Shown here: one piece after another, positions 25,073 to 34,327 of the stretch | How the letters are laid out: each line of letters opens with the position of its first letter | How positions within the stretch are numbered: position 1 is the stretch's first letter | Source: Bacteroidota bacterium | Lineage (GTDB): Bacteria; Bacteroidota; Bacteroidia; Cytophagales; Cyclobacteriaceae | Reading direction: 5' to 3' | Length of the DNA: 62,268 nt | NCBI GenBank assembly: GCA_013285945.1 | Contig: JABDGP010000009.1 | Span: forward strand, 1-62,268 | The notes under the pieces: generated by a model | The model's input: the letters and a program-made list of their open reading frames with translations, nothing else | Databases searched by the model: none | Told to the model about the DNA's origin: nothing | Translations under genes and position numbers: made by a program

Positions 25073-25383
25073 ATGAAAAAATATGTCAGCTTCGGTTTAG
25101 TTTCCGTGACTCTGTTCATTATAATTTTCATTTTAATATTTGCCAAGGATAAAAAAAATGCAGCGACTGTCAAGGAAAACATAACTCAAATAAAATCAGG
25201 AATGTCAATTTTGGAGGTGAGAAAACTCTTAACAATCCTGACACTGTATATAATTATGACTCCACTGCGAGATACGGTTCAGGTGTAACTGTTATGAAGT
25301 ATTTTAAAGGATTAGGAACAAGTGACGTGGTGCACGTTCTGATTAGAAAGGACACTGTAGTGGAGGTAATTCAAAACGACTAA
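25073..25383 (+). pseudogene. Frameshifted small BamE/SmpA-like membrane or lipoprotein-like gene
   Basis: The frame opens with MKKYVSFGLVSVTLFIIIF, a membrane anchor, and reaches KSGMSILEVRK, the start of the SmpA/BamE-type repeat pattern GMSxxEVxKxL. It then ends early at 25288. Shifting by one base within AAAA at 25222-25225 continues the reading as TLNNPDTVYNYDSTARYGSG and later FKGLGTSDVVHVLIRKDT, ending with TAA at 25381-25383. One more A would restore a single gene of about 103 codons. It is therefore a decayed gene, an assembly error in a homopolymer or, less likely, a site of -1 frameshifting. The function is unknown. Confidence 0.75.
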
Positions 25384-25398
25384 ATAACGCGAAGCCCA

Positions 25399-25887
25399 TT
25401 ATTTAATCTTTTGTAATCGCTCTACCATTTCCAACACTGCCGGGCACACCAATGTATTCCTGGCCGTCAAATCCATGATTTGTACCATTTTCTTACGGTC
25501 AGTATGCGGATACTCCCGGCAAGCTTTGGGACGGGCTTCATAGATTGAACAATAATTATCCGCACCAAGAAAAGCGCATGGCGATGATTTTAGAACGTAA
25601 TCGTTGTCTTCGTCTACTCTCAAATACTTTTCAACGAAGTCTCCCGGCTTCATTCGCATAAATCTTGACGCACGATCAATATCCGTTTGGTAAAATATCG
25701 GACTGGTAGTTTTGCAACAATTGGCGCACGTCAAGCAATCTGTTTCAGCGAATACATCTTCGTGTACCTGATGAAAAGCATCATCCACTTTTCGGGAATC
25801 TTGTTTTTCGAGCCGCTGAAGGAATTTTTTATTTTCCTTCAATTTGTTTTTAGAAACTTCTTTGAAGCGATCTAAATCAATTTCCAT
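25399..25887 (-). CDS. YkgJ-family cysteine-cluster protein
   Basis: The protein has 162 residues. The metal-binding pattern CLTCANCC is followed by SPCAFLGADNYCSIYEARPKACREYP, the signature of the zinc- or iron-chelating CxxCxxCC family (UPF0153/YkgJ). The first 50 residues are basic and helical. These proteins are small and cytoplasmic and their biochemical role is not settled. The gene ends 16 nt after the frameshifted gene on the other strand and begins 11 nt downstream of ppc, so it may be in the ppc transcript. Confidence 0.85.
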   Translation of the reverse strand: MEIDLDRFKEVSKNKLKENKKFLQRLEKQDSRKVDDAFHQVHEDVFAETDCLTCANCCKTTSPIFYQTDIDRASRFMRMKPGDFVEKYLRVDEDNDYVLKSSPCAFLGADNYCSIYEARPKACREYPHTDRKKMVQIMDLTARNTLVCPAVLEMVERLQKIK

Positions 25888-25898
25888 CTCAGTAAACT

Positions 25899-28469
25899 CT
25901 AAGCAGAATTTCGGGCAGCATTGATAATACCAAACATGCAGCGGATAACAAGCTTTCGATAAAGCTGTTCATATTCCTTATCTCCTTCTTTGGGCATGCG
26001 AAGGCTCATCAGTGCAAATTGCTGGATTGCAACCAAGGGCAAAACTATTTTTTCGCGAAGCGTTACAGAATCCCGAATCATCGGGTTGTTTTCCATCAGA
26101 TGATCAAATCCAGATATCTTTAACACCATTTCATTCGACAACTTAAATTCTTCGTGCATTTTCCGCCATATGTCGCCAAATTCAGGATCGCTGCCTAAAT
26201 AGGCCGTTGGCTGAAAGTAGGTCTTTGTCAGCGACATCATGCTGTTACCAAGTAGTGTGCGGAAAAACAAAGAGTTGGAGTAGAGCGTCTTCAGTTTTTC
26301 TAGGTGGCCTTCATCTATAAATTTTTTAAGAGAATATCCAACTCCATAAAAACCCGGGATATTTTGCTTCATCATTGCCCATGAGCCTACAAAAGGAATC
26401 GCCCGCAGGTCTTCAAATTTCAGACCATCTGCCGAGTTTCTTTTCACTGGCCTTGAACCGATATTGGCATCGCCAAAAAAGGAAAGTGGCGTAACTCGCT
26501 CGAGGTAGGGAACAAATTTAGCATCATGTTTTAAATCCAGATACTTCCGATATCCTTCATCGGCCAATTCGTCTAATAACTTTTTGTCTTCCTCGCTCAA
26601 TTGGTTTTTCTTTCTCTTCGAGACCGTGTTATCCAAACCGGAAGAAAGAAGTTGTTCAAGATTATATCTACATGAAGCAGGCTTTCCAAAATTAGAGCTT
26701 ATGGTTTGACCCTGAATAGTAATTTGTACTTCTTCGTGCTCAATGGTATCGCCAAGCGAAGAATAAAAATCATGTGTATTGCCACCTCCACGAGCAGGAG
26801 GCCCCCCCCTTCCATCGAAGAATATCGCTTTCAGATGATGCTTGCGAGAAACAGTTGTAAGAGTTTCCTTGGCCCGAAATATGGACCAGTTAGCACGTAA
26901 ATAACCTCCGTCTTTAGTTCCATCCGAAAATCCAAGCATTATCGTTTGCCGATTGGCTCGTTTGTGAAGATGACTTCTGTAAGCTGGTATTGAATACAAC
27001 TCTTCCATAATGCCTGGCGCGTGGGCGAGATCATCAATAGTTTCGAACAACGGTACAACATCGATTTCGAGGCCGTTTGCTTTTCCAATCAGAAGCCGGG
27101 CCAAAGCAAAAATCTCGATAATATGCAGCGCGCTCTGACAGTTACTGATGATATAGCGATGACAACCAAGAGCACCATTTTCCTGCTGAATTGTCTCGAT
27201 TGCTTCTATACTTTGAATGGTTTCGTTTACAAGTGTATCGTCAAACTGGTGAGCTGATAGGTCGACCTTAAGGTTTAGTAAATAATCTATTTTATCCTTT
27301 ACAGAAAGTGCCTCAAATTCTTTTGAGTGTATAGAAAGCTTCTGTTTGGAAAGTGTTTCCAAAATCGAACTCCAAACAGCATCATGTTTACGGCTGTCTT
27401 GCCTTATATCTAGACTGGCAAAATGAAATCCGAATAATTTCACCTTCAGAATAAAGGAGTCGAGTAACTCCAGAAACAGGCCGTTGTGTTTATCCACCAA
27501 ATTGGTTCGCACTTCATTCAGCTCTAGCAAAAGCTCGTTCGGATTGGAATAGCTGTTTTCTTTTGCAGAGACCAGACTGAATATCTTCTGCTCAATATTT
27601 GCAATGAGTTTGAAAACGCCGTGAAATGTAAGTCTGCGCCTTAATAAACGGATATCTTTATAATAGCATTTCAGAATTGTGCTCTTCAGTCTCGCTGCTA
27701 CCTTCAGTGTGATATCGCTGGTAACAAAAGGGTTCCCGTCGCGGTCGCCTCCCGGCCAGAAGCCCACGACAATAAGTCGGTTATTTTTCCATTCATGTAA
27801 ATTCATCTGAAGCCCTTCGGCCATCGACTGAATAATATCTGATGCTGCGGAATAAAAGACGTTTTCCAAAAACCAGCACAGGCTTATCGCTTCCTCATAA
27901 GGCGACGGCTTGGTTTCATTGATAAAAGCTGTTTTACCCAACTGCCGCAATAACAAATTGATTTGCCGTAAATCATTCTCACGGATCGACTTCTCGAGAT
28001 CTGTCAATATCCCAAGTACATATCCAGGATAAAACTGAGTAGGGTGAGCAGTTAAAACCACTCTAAGACTGAATTCTTCTAGTCGTTTTTTAAGTTCTTC
28101 GGTCCTGTTTTCAAATTTTGAACGAAAAAGCAATGCAGAAGCAGTGCCGCTTCCATTCAGGTCATTAATCTGCTCGAAAGCGGCATCTTCAACTGAGTCG
28201 AACAGAGCCACTTGTCGTTCCACATATTGAATGAAGTTGAAAAGCATATCAAACTGTTCCTTGCGATTGATATGAGGTGCAAAATCATTAAAAAAATTGG
28301 CTATTATTTCTTTCGGAGATGTGCCCTGAACAAAATTCGTTTCGCACTCCTGCTGTAATAAAGGCAAAAGTGTTCCGGTACGCGATATGTTTTGAAATGG
28401 CAGGTTTAAAAATAAACTGTTATAGATGTGAAACCGGGAGCCTATTATTTCTTCGTACTTTAAATGCAT
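25899..28469 (-). CDS. ppc: Phosphoenolpyruvate carboxylase
   Basis: The protein has 856 residues, within the bacterial range. The catalytic His motif is VLTAHPTQ, the PEP/bicarbonate region is VGFWPGGDRDGNPFVT, and the glycine-rich catalytic loop is FDGRGGPPARGGG. The C-terminal SWAMMKQNIPGFYGVG and the end NAARNSA match the allosteric C-terminus of PEPC. The PPARGGG variant of the loop is the form I know from Bacteroidota. It makes oxaloacetate from PEP and bicarbonate for anaplerosis. It is transcribed away from the DUF4136 gene at 28564. Confidence 0.95.
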   Translation of the reverse strand: MHLKYEEIIGSRFHIYNSLFLNLPFQNISRTGTLLPLLQQECETNFVQGTSPKEIIANFFNDFAPHINRKEQFDMLFNFIQYVERQVALFDSVEDAAFEQINDLNGSGTASALLFRSKFENRTEELKKRLEEFSLRVVLTAHPTQFYPGYVLGILTDLEKSIRENDLRQINLLLRQLGKTAFINETKPSPYEEAISLCWFLENVFYSAASDIIQSMAEGLQMNLHEWKNNRLIVVGFWPGGDRDGNPFVTSDITLKVAARLKSTILKCYYKDIRLLRRRLTFHGVFKLIANIEQKIFSLVSAKENSYSNPNELLLELNEVRTNLVDKHNGLFLELLDSFILKVKLFGFHFASLDIRQDSRKHDAVWSSILETLSKQKLSIHSKEFEALSVKDKIDYLLNLKVDLSAHQFDDTLVNETIQSIEAIETIQQENGALGCHRYIISNCQSALHIIEIFALARLLIGKANGLEIDVVPLFETIDDLAHAPGIMEELYSIPAYRSHLHKRANRQTIMLGFSDGTKDGGYLRANWSIFRAKETLTTVSRKHHLKAIFFDGRGGPPARGGGNTHDFYSSLGDTIEHEEVQITIQGQTISSNFGKPASCRYNLEQLLSSGLDNTVSKRKKNQLSEEDKKLLDELADEGYRKYLDLKHDAKFVPYLERVTPLSFFGDANIGSRPVKRNSADGLKFEDLRAIPFVGSWAMMKQNIPGFYGVGYSLKKFIDEGHLEKLKTLYSNSLFFRTLLGNSMMSLTKTYFQPTAYLGSDPEFGDIWRKMHEEFKLSNEMVLKISGFDHLMENNPMIRDSVTLREKIVLPLVAIQQFALMSLRMPKEGDKEYEQLYRKLVIRCMFGIINAARNSA

Positions 28470-28563
28470 AAGTTTTCTATAGAATTAATGGGTTTAAAAC
28501 ACGTCTTTGTTCATTTGACCTAACCAATTAAAAGAGTTATCTTTTCAAACGCAACCACAAGTT

Positions 28564-29142
28564 ATGAAAAAACTATACCCCATCCTGATGTTGGTGTTGA
28601 CTTCGTGCCTTGGATACAAAGAATTACCGGTAGAGTACGACTATAGTTACAAAGGCAATTTTAAGAAATACCGGTCTTTTGATTTAATGAGACAGGTTGG
28701 AAAAAGTGACAGCACAATGACCAATGATGCTATTGAAAAATCAATTACAGCTCGTATGAAATTTTTGGGGTATAAAAAGACCACAAGTAAGCCACACCTT
28801 ATTATCGCTTACAAAATGTTTTATGACAGTTTGATATTCAACGGCTACATTCAGCCTGAAATTGAGCAGTGGGTTCATACTGGCAAAAAAGAGGACTTGA
28901 ACTATGACAAAAAGAGATATAATCTAAAGACCGGCACACTTCTGATTCAATTCTATGACAGACGCCAGAACCGCTCGGTGTGGCAGGGCTATGCCACGAT
29001 GCATTACGGAGGCATCGATTTTTCAAATAATCGTCATTTGCGTAACGCCGTAATCTCTATTCTGGACAAATACCGTTTCTGGGCTGACGGCTTCATTGAA
29101 CAACAACAAGCTTCCGCTACAGAAGAAATAGACAATCCATAA
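28564..29142 (+). CDS. DUF4136-family lipoprotein
   Basis: The protein has 192 residues. The lipoprotein signal is MKKLYPILMLVLTSC with acylation at Cys15. The mature protein starts VEYDYSYKGNFKKYRSFDL, the DUF4136 pattern of a phenylalanine/tyrosine-rich strand with YxSFD. It continues through ITARMKFLGYKKTTSKPHLIIAYK and a C-terminal RSVWQGYATMHYGG block. DUF4136 proteins are widespread envelope lipoproteins without known function. A -7-like box (TATCTTTT, imperfect) lies about 30 nt before the start. It is followed after 9 nt by the TrmH-type gene. Confidence 0.8.
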   Translation: MKKLYPILMLVLTSCLGYKELPVEYDYSYKGNFKKYRSFDLMRQVGKSDSTMTNDAIEKSITARMKFLGYKKTTSKPHLIIAYKMFYDSLIFNGYIQPEIEQWVHTGKKEDLNYDKKRYNLKTGTLLIQFYDRRQNRSVWQGYATMHYGGIDFSNNRHLRNAVISILDKYRFWADGFIEQQQASATEEIDNP

Positions 29143-29151
29143 TACGTTTCT

Positions 29152-29865
29152 GTGTCTGAAAAGAAAGAGGAGGCTGTTGAGTTAATGGTATCAAAGGATA
29201 AGTTACTCCTTAACCATCTTAGCCAGTACGTCAGCGATCACAAAAAAAGCTTTATCGAAAAAGTACTTGGCCAACGTACGCGCCATCTTACTTTGGTATT
29301 GGAAGATATTTATCAATCGCAGAACGCGAGTGCTGTTGTGCGCACATGCGAATGTCTGGGCTTGCAGGATATTCACATTATTGAAAGCGAAAGCAGTTAT
29401 TCTGTCAACAAACGAGTGTTGAAGGGTGCTAACAAGTGGATAGACCTGCACCGGTATAAGATGAAGGGGTTCAACAATACCGAAATCTGTTTTCGTAAGC
29501 TTCGAGATCTTGGGTACCAAATTTTAGCCACTGATCCTTCTCCTGACGGAATCCCATTAAATGAAATTCCGGTGGACAACAAGCTTGCAATTGTGATGGG
29601 TAATGAACTGCGTGGTACTTCTAAGTTTACGCTGGAAAACGCTGACCAAAAAATTTTCATTCCCATGCAGGGCTTCACAGAAAGCCTTAACATTTCTGTG
29701 AGTGCAGCTATTTGCCTTTACACTTTAACAACGAAATTACGACAATCGAGTGCCCCGTGGCAGCTCACTGAAGACGAAAGGTTGCAACTTCAATTGCAAT
29801 GGTTTCGAAAAATTATACGAAGATCGGATTTAATCGAGCGCGAATTTCTCCGTTCGATTGAGTAG
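29152..29865 (+). CDS. SpoU/TrmH-type tRNA (guanosine-2'-O-)-methyltransferase
   Basis: The protein has 237 residues from GTG at 29152; an ATG at 29185 would give 226. The SPOUT knot motifs are in order: QNASAVVRTCECLGLQ (motif 1), AIVMGNELRGTSK (motif 2) and IFIPMQGFTESLNISVSAAICLYTL (motif 3). The N-terminal extension and C-terminal helical tail (after residue 205) are as in TrmH, which methylates G18 of tRNA with AdoMet. Another SpoU substrate such as 23S rRNA cannot be excluded. Confidence 0.85.
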   Translation: MSEKKEEAVELMVSKDKLLLNHLSQYVSDHKKSFIEKVLGQRTRHLTLVLEDIYQSQNASAVVRTCECLGLQDIHIIESESSYSVNKRVLKGANKWIDLHRYKMKGFNNTEICFRKLRDLGYQILATDPSPDGIPLNEIPVDNKLAIVMGNELRGTSKFTLENADQKIFIPMQGFTESLNISVSAAICLYTLTTKLRQSSAPWQLTEDERLQLQLQWFRKIIRRSDLIEREFLRSIE

Positions 29866-29893
29866 CTTTGCCTAAGGCTTTAATCTAACAATC

Positions 29894-30541
29894 ATGACCT
29901 GGTGGCGGTGGGTGAGGATGATTTTTTTCTTGTCACTTTTAGTGACATCATTGCTGGTGCTTTGTACCAACATTTGGGTGGTAAAGAGTACTGAGAAAAA
30001 AGTACTATCTAACATTGACTCCTTATCCGGGCGTTCTGTAGCCTTAGTGCTAGGCACAAGCAAGAAATTAAGCAACGGTCAGTCCAATCCATATTTTGAA
30101 AACCGTATTAAGGCAGCAGCCAAACTTTACCTACAGGGCAAAGCGTCTCATTTCATATTAAGTGGTGATAATCGTTCAAAATATTATAACGAGCCACTCC
30201 AAATGAAAAAAATGCTGGTACAACTGGGCGTCCCTGATAGTTCTATTACACTTGACTATGCGGGCCTTCGCACTCTTGATTCCATTGTAAGAAGTAAAGA
30301 GATTTTCGGGCAGGATAAAATCATTATTATCACACAACCTTTTCATTGTTATAGGGCATTGTTTATCAGTCGGTACTACAAGATAGACGCAGTGGCACTG
30401 GCAGCACAAGAACCTGGCATCGAAACTTCATTCAAAGTATATCTTCGAGAGTATTTCGCCCGTACCAAGGCAGTAATCGATCTATACATACTCAATACTG
30501 CTCCCAAACATCTGGGTGAAAAAGAACCGCTGAGCATTTAG
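29894..30541 (+). CDS. SanA/ElyC/YdcF-family membrane protein (DUF218)
   Basis: The protein has 215 residues. A single N-terminal membrane helix at about residues 5-27 is followed by VALVLGTSKKLSNGQSNPYFENRI and HFILSGDNRSKYYNEP, the DUF218 motifs of SanA (the vancomycin-sensitivity protein of enteric bacteria), and later DKIIIITQPFHCYRALFI. The large domain faces the periplasm. The family supports the peptidoglycan barrier, but the reaction is unknown. It lies 28 nt after the TrmH-like gene and may be cotranscribed. Confidence 0.88.
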   Translation: MTWWRWVRMIFFLSLLVTSLLVLCTNIWVVKSTEKKVLSNIDSLSGRSVALVLGTSKKLSNGQSNPYFENRIKAAAKLYLQGKASHFILSGDNRSKYYNEPLQMKKMLVQLGVPDSSITLDYAGLRTLDSIVRSKEIFGQDKIIIITQPFHCYRALFISRYYKIDAVALAAQEPGIETSFKVYLREYFARTKAVIDLYILNTAPKHLGEKEPLSI

Positions 30542-30616
30542 ATCATTTTGATCAGGTTGAAAGTTATTTGTCAGTAAACATTAATTACAGTAGGTTTAAC
30601 TTTAAATAGTTGACCT

Positions 30617-31696
30617 ATGGCATTTATTGTTGACAGTGACATCACTCAGGCGAAAACAATTTCCACCGACTTCTATTTGAAAGAAGAGTTCTTTCACCAA
30701 GCAAAAGAAAAAATTTTTGCAGGCAGCTGGCAGTTTATTGGCGATACAGATCAGGTAAAAGATAAAGGGTGGGTCACTCCGGTGAACTTGCTTGAAAATT
30801 TTATTGATGAGCCTTTAGTCATTTCAAAAGATAAAAACGAAAAACTGCACTGCCTTTCTAATGTATGCACACACCGTGGCAATCTCATCGTGGAGGCTCC
30901 CTGCAAGCTCAACGACATTCGCTGCAAATACCATGGTCGCAGATTTCAGCTCGATGGTAAATTTCTTTCAATGCCTGAATTCAAAGAAGTCAAGAATTTT
31001 CCAACAGCAGCCGATGATCTCAGCGCACTACCGCTACATACCTGGGGTAAGTGGTTATTTACTTCGCTATCGTCAAAGACTAAAGCCGAAGATTTCATCG
31101 GGCCAATGGCGGAACGCGTGAGCTGGATGCCGCTACAAGATTTTGTTTTTCACCCAGAGCTTTCCAAGGACTATACTATTGATGCTCACTGGGCGCTATA
31201 CTGTGAGAATTATCTTGAAGGGTTTCATATTCCATTTGTTCATGCTGGGCTTAATTCGGTGATCGATTATGGAAATTATTCCGTAGAGCTCTTCAAGTAT
31301 TCGAATTTGCAGTTGGGGATTGCCAAAGAAGGTGAATTGGTTTTCGATTTACCTCCCTCCTCATCTGATTACGGCAAGCGGGTAGCAGGTTATTATTTTT
31401 GGGTATTTCCCAACATGATGTTTAATTTTTATCCTTGGGGATTATCCATCAACATTATCCGGCCGATAGGAATAAATAAAACAAAAGTCTCGTTTCTGTC
31501 TTACGTGCTTGACGAAAGTAAACTGCGGCAGGGTGCAGGTGCGGATCTTCATAAGGTTGAACTGGAAGACGAAGATGTGGTGCAGAATGTGCAGAAAGGA
31601 ATACGCTCGCGATTTTACACTCATGGCCGCTATTCCGTAACACGCGAGCAAGGCACACATCATTTCCATCGGTTGATTGCGGAGTTCATGAGCTAA
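30617..31696 (+). CDS. Rieske non-heme iron oxygenase, alpha-subunit-like
   Basis: The protein has 359 residues. The Rieske 2Fe-2S ligands are Cys84/His86 (NVCTHRGN) and Cys103/His106 (RCKYHGRRF). The mononuclear iron site is in the second half, with ENYLEGFHIPFVHAGL giving two His and a preceding acidic residue. The C-terminal part is the START-like (SRPBCC) fold. There is no separate beta subunit or reductase nearby, so this looks like a homotrimeric oxygenase of the choline/carnitine or aromatic demethylase type. The natural substrate is unknown. Confidence 0.9.
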   Translation: MAFIVDSDITQAKTISTDFYLKEEFFHQAKEKIFAGSWQFIGDTDQVKDKGWVTPVNLLENFIDEPLVISKDKNEKLHCLSNVCTHRGNLIVEAPCKLNDIRCKYHGRRFQLDGKFLSMPEFKEVKNFPTAADDLSALPLHTWGKWLFTSLSSKTKAEDFIGPMAERVSWMPLQDFVFHPELSKDYTIDAHWALYCENYLEGFHIPFVHAGLNSVIDYGNYSVELFKYSNLQLGIAKEGELVFDLPPSSSDYGKRVAGYYFWVFPNMMFNFYPWGLSINIIRPIGINKTKVSFLSYVLDESKLRQGAGADLHKVELEDEDVVQNVQKGIRSRFYTHGRYSVTREQGTHHFHRLIAEFMS

Positions 31697-31720
31697 TATA
31701 ATTTACACTTTATCAATTCA

Positions 31721-32158
31721 GTGGCAATGAAAAACAAACCCACGTTTTTACTCTTTGGCTTAATCCTGTTAACAAGTTGCAGCGTTACCACTGGAATCGT
31801 TCAGGGAACTCTATGTTATCCCTCCGAATATGTTCCGGCAATGAATGTTTACTTAAAAACTATCGGCTCTAATAAAATCTATCAATTAGCCAGTAAAGAA
31901 GATCAACGAGCATTCACGTTCAGAAAAATACCCGAAGGAAACTATGTTGCTTTCGCCTACACCATAGAGGCAACAGCGGTTGATCTTAATAATAAGACAT
32001 CAAAAGCTAAGGGTGGATTTACTCAGTTTGTTCCTTGTGGCCAGACCATAGCATGTAAGGACCATTCGCTTATCAGCTTCAAAGTAAAAAAAGGAAAAAC
32101 GACTAATGCCATCAGCATATGTGATTGGTATGGAGCCATTGTACCGGCCGAAAAATAA
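31721..32158 (+). CDS. Lipoprotein of unknown function
   Basis: The protein has 145 residues. The lipoprotein signal MAMKNKPTFLLFGLILLTSC ends at Cys20. The mature part has a transthyretin/carboxypeptidase-regulatory-like look (FTFRKIPEGNYVAFAYTIE) typical of small beta-sandwich domains, with two or three Cys that could pair (LCYPSEY, VPCGQTIACKD, ISICDWYG). It ends within the upstream region of the MFS gene. No catalytic motif is seen. It may be an envelope protein cotranscribed with the MFS transporter. Confidence 0.6.
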   Translation: MAMKNKPTFLLFGLILLTSCSVTTGIVQGTLCYPSEYVPAMNVYLKTIGSNKIYQLASKEDQRAFTFRKIPEGNYVAFAYTIEATAVDLNNKTSKAKGGFTQFVPCGQTIACKDHSLISFKVKKGKTTNAISICDWYGAIVPAEK

Positions 32159-32193
32159 AACTCTCATTTAAAAAACCGCGCTCGGTTAACTTC

Positions 32194-33348
32194 ATGAGAC
32201 GAGTTCTTCCAGTCATAGTTATATCGCAGTTTTGTTGTACGTCGTTGTGGTTTGCCGGAAACGCCATCATGCCAGACATCATTAAAAGCTTTCATCTTAA
32301 CCCGAGTTTTTTGGCGCATCTTACCAGTGCTGTCCAATTTGGATTTATAACGGGCACCTTTGTCTTTGCCTTATTAACTATAGCAGATCGCTTTTCACCT
32401 TCGCTGGTTTTCTTTATCTGTTCAATTCTGGCCGGAGCACTTAATCTCGGAATCGTTATTGACAATATTCATTCAACCCAGTTGCTCCTCTTTCGTTTTG
32501 CAACAGGATTCTTTCTCGCCGGAATATATCCAGTGGGAATGAAGATCGCATCTGACTACTATCAAAAGGGTCTTGGAAAGTCGCTTGGATTCCTTGTCGG
32601 CGCTTTGGTTATTGGAACAGCTTTTCCGCACTTATTAAAAAGTTTCGCAACGGGTTTTTCATGGAAGAAAGTAATCTTTGCAACATCAACTGTTTCGGCA
32701 CTTGGCGGATTGGCGATGCTATCATTTGTACCCGATGGCCCCTTTCGAAAACCAAGCCAACGACTAAATATTAATTCGTTCTTAAGCGGATTTGCCAGTA
32801 AGAATTTCCGTGCAGCATCATTCGGATATTTCGGTCACATGTGGGAGTTATATACATTTTGGGCGTTCGTTCCTGTTATGCTCACCACATACAAAACCCA
32901 TTTTCATCTAGCTGACTTAAATATCTCTCTGCTATCGTTTCTTATCATTGCTTCGGGCGGCTTCGCATGTGTCTTTAGCGGTTTAGTGTCACAATATTTT
33001 GGAGTAAAGCGCGTAGCCATGATATCGTTATTTCTATCGTGCTTATGCTGTTGTGTTTCTCCGTTGTTCCTGTTCATCAATTCCTTACAGGTACTCCTCG
33101 TCTTCTTGTTCTTTTGGGGATTAGTGGTTATTGCAGACTCTCCTCTCTTTTCAACATTAGTTGCGCAGAATGCACCGGAAGAATCAAGGGGTACATCGCT
33201 GACCATTGTTAACTGTATCGGGTTTTTGATTACGATTATGAGTATTCAATTCATAAATCTGTTGTCGGGAAGCATCAGCCCTCAATATGTTTATATGCTG
33301 TTGGCCGTAGGTCCTGTATTTGGACTTGTGGCATTGCTGAAGAATTAA
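32194..33348 (+). CDS. Major facilitator superfamily transporter
   Basis: The protein has 384 residues from the ATG at 32194. The frame is open to 32125, but that start would lie inside the lipoprotein gene and add a charged 23-residue extension without need. About 12 hydrophobic segments are visible. The loop between TM2 and TM3 carries ALLTIADRFSP, and RFATGFFLAGIYPVGMKI lies in TM4, in the place expected of MFS proteins. It is followed at close range by the TIM-barrel and GMC oxidoreductase genes, so uptake of a sugar or sugar acid is inferred. Confidence 0.85.
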   Translation: MRRVLPVIVISQFCCTSLWFAGNAIMPDIIKSFHLNPSFLAHLTSAVQFGFITGTFVFALLTIADRFSPSLVFFICSILAGALNLGIVIDNIHSTQLLLFRFATGFFLAGIYPVGMKIASDYYQKGLGKSLGFLVGALVIGTAFPHLLKSFATGFSWKKVIFATSTVSALGGLAMLSFVPDGPFRKPSQRLNINSFLSGFASKNFRAASFGYFGHMWELYTFWAFVPVMLTTYKTHFHLADLNISLLSFLIIASGGFACVFSGLVSQYFGVKRVAMISLFLSCLCCCVSPLFLFINSLQVLLVFLFFWGLVVIADSPLFSTLVAQNAPEESRGTSLTIVNCIGFLITIMSIQFINLLSGSISPQYVYMLLAVGPVFGLVALLKN

Positions 33349-33386
33349 GAACTTAAGCAGCAATTCCTCTCTCGACTATGACATAC

Positions 33387-34295
33387 ATGCAAAACCGAAG
33401 AGATTTTATACAAACGATAGCATCATTGCTGGCGGTATCAATTGGCGGTTCTGCTTTTGGCAGCGAAAAGAAAATCCCGCTTCTATCATTCTCTACACTC
33501 GGGTGTCCCGACTGGACATTTAATCAAATAGTCGACTTCGCAGTGCAGCACCACTATAATGGAATAGAAATAAGGGGGATCCTAAAACAACTCGATCTTA
33601 CTCAATGTGCTGAATTCAATAAACAAAATATACCCTCTACCCTGCAGTTGATAAAGGATAGAGATATTCGCATTGTTGATCTCGGGTCCTCTTGCACGCT
33701 TCATTTCCCTGAGTCCGCCGAAAGGCAAAAGAATCTTGATGAAGGGAAGCACTTCATTGATTTGGCGCACACCTTAAATTGTCCGTACATAAGGGTTTTC
33801 CCCAACAACTTTCCGAAGGGTCTGGAAAAAGACCAGACAATGGATCTGATTGCAAAAGGGTTACATGACCTCGCTGAGTATGCCAAAGGAAGTAACGTGA
33901 GTGTTTTGATTGAGTCACATGGTGATCTGCTTTTCATCGAGGATCTGGAAAAAATTATGAAAGCATCTGAACATGCAAATGCAGGGATGATCTGGGACGT
34001 AACTAACATGTGGATAAAGACAAAAGAGTCGCCTGCATTAGCCTACGAAAAATTGAAAAAATATATTCGACACACTCACATCAAGGATGCAAAACTGACA
34101 GGCGAAAAAATCCAATACGTCCGTTTAGGTCAGGGTGAAGTTCCCATCTTTGAAGCAATCGATGCACTATCAAAAGGCGGATATAAAGGCTATTATAGTT
34201 TTGAATGGGAGAAATTATGGCATCCGGAACTTGAAGCGCCGGAATTGGCAATCGCGGATTACGCGCAAGCGATGACGAAACACTTTAAAAATTAA
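33387..34295 (+). CDS. Sugar phosphate isomerase/epimerase-like TIM-barrel protein with Tat signal
   Basis: The protein has 302 residues from the ATG at 33387, which places NRRDFIQTIASLLAVSIGGSAFG directly at the N-terminus. The RRDF motif and hydrophobic stretch are a twin-arginine signal, so it should be exported folded. An upstream ATG at 33378 is in frame. The body is an AP-endonuclease-2-like TIM barrel with metal ligands suggested by the Glu in GIEIRG, VLIESHGD, GMIWDVTNMW, RHTHIKD and SFEWEKLW. Such exported barrels in Bacteroidota often act with GMC oxidoreductases in 3-keto-sugar metabolism. Confidence 0.85.
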   Translation: MQNRRDFIQTIASLLAVSIGGSAFGSEKKIPLLSFSTLGCPDWTFNQIVDFAVQHHYNGIEIRGILKQLDLTQCAEFNKQNIPSTLQLIKDRDIRIVDLGSSCTLHFPESAERQKNLDEGKHFIDLAHTLNCPYIRVFPNNFPKGLEKDQTMDLIAKGLHDLAEYAKGSNVSVLIESHGDLLFIEDLEKIMKASEHANAGMIWDVTNMWIKTKESPALAYEKLKKYIRHTHIKDAKLTGEKIQYVRLGQGEVPIFEAIDALSKGGYKGYYSFEWEKLWHPELEAPELAIADYAQAMTKHFKN

Positions 34296-34327
34296 AAAAC
34301 AGAAGTATTAGGCAATAGATAATAAGT

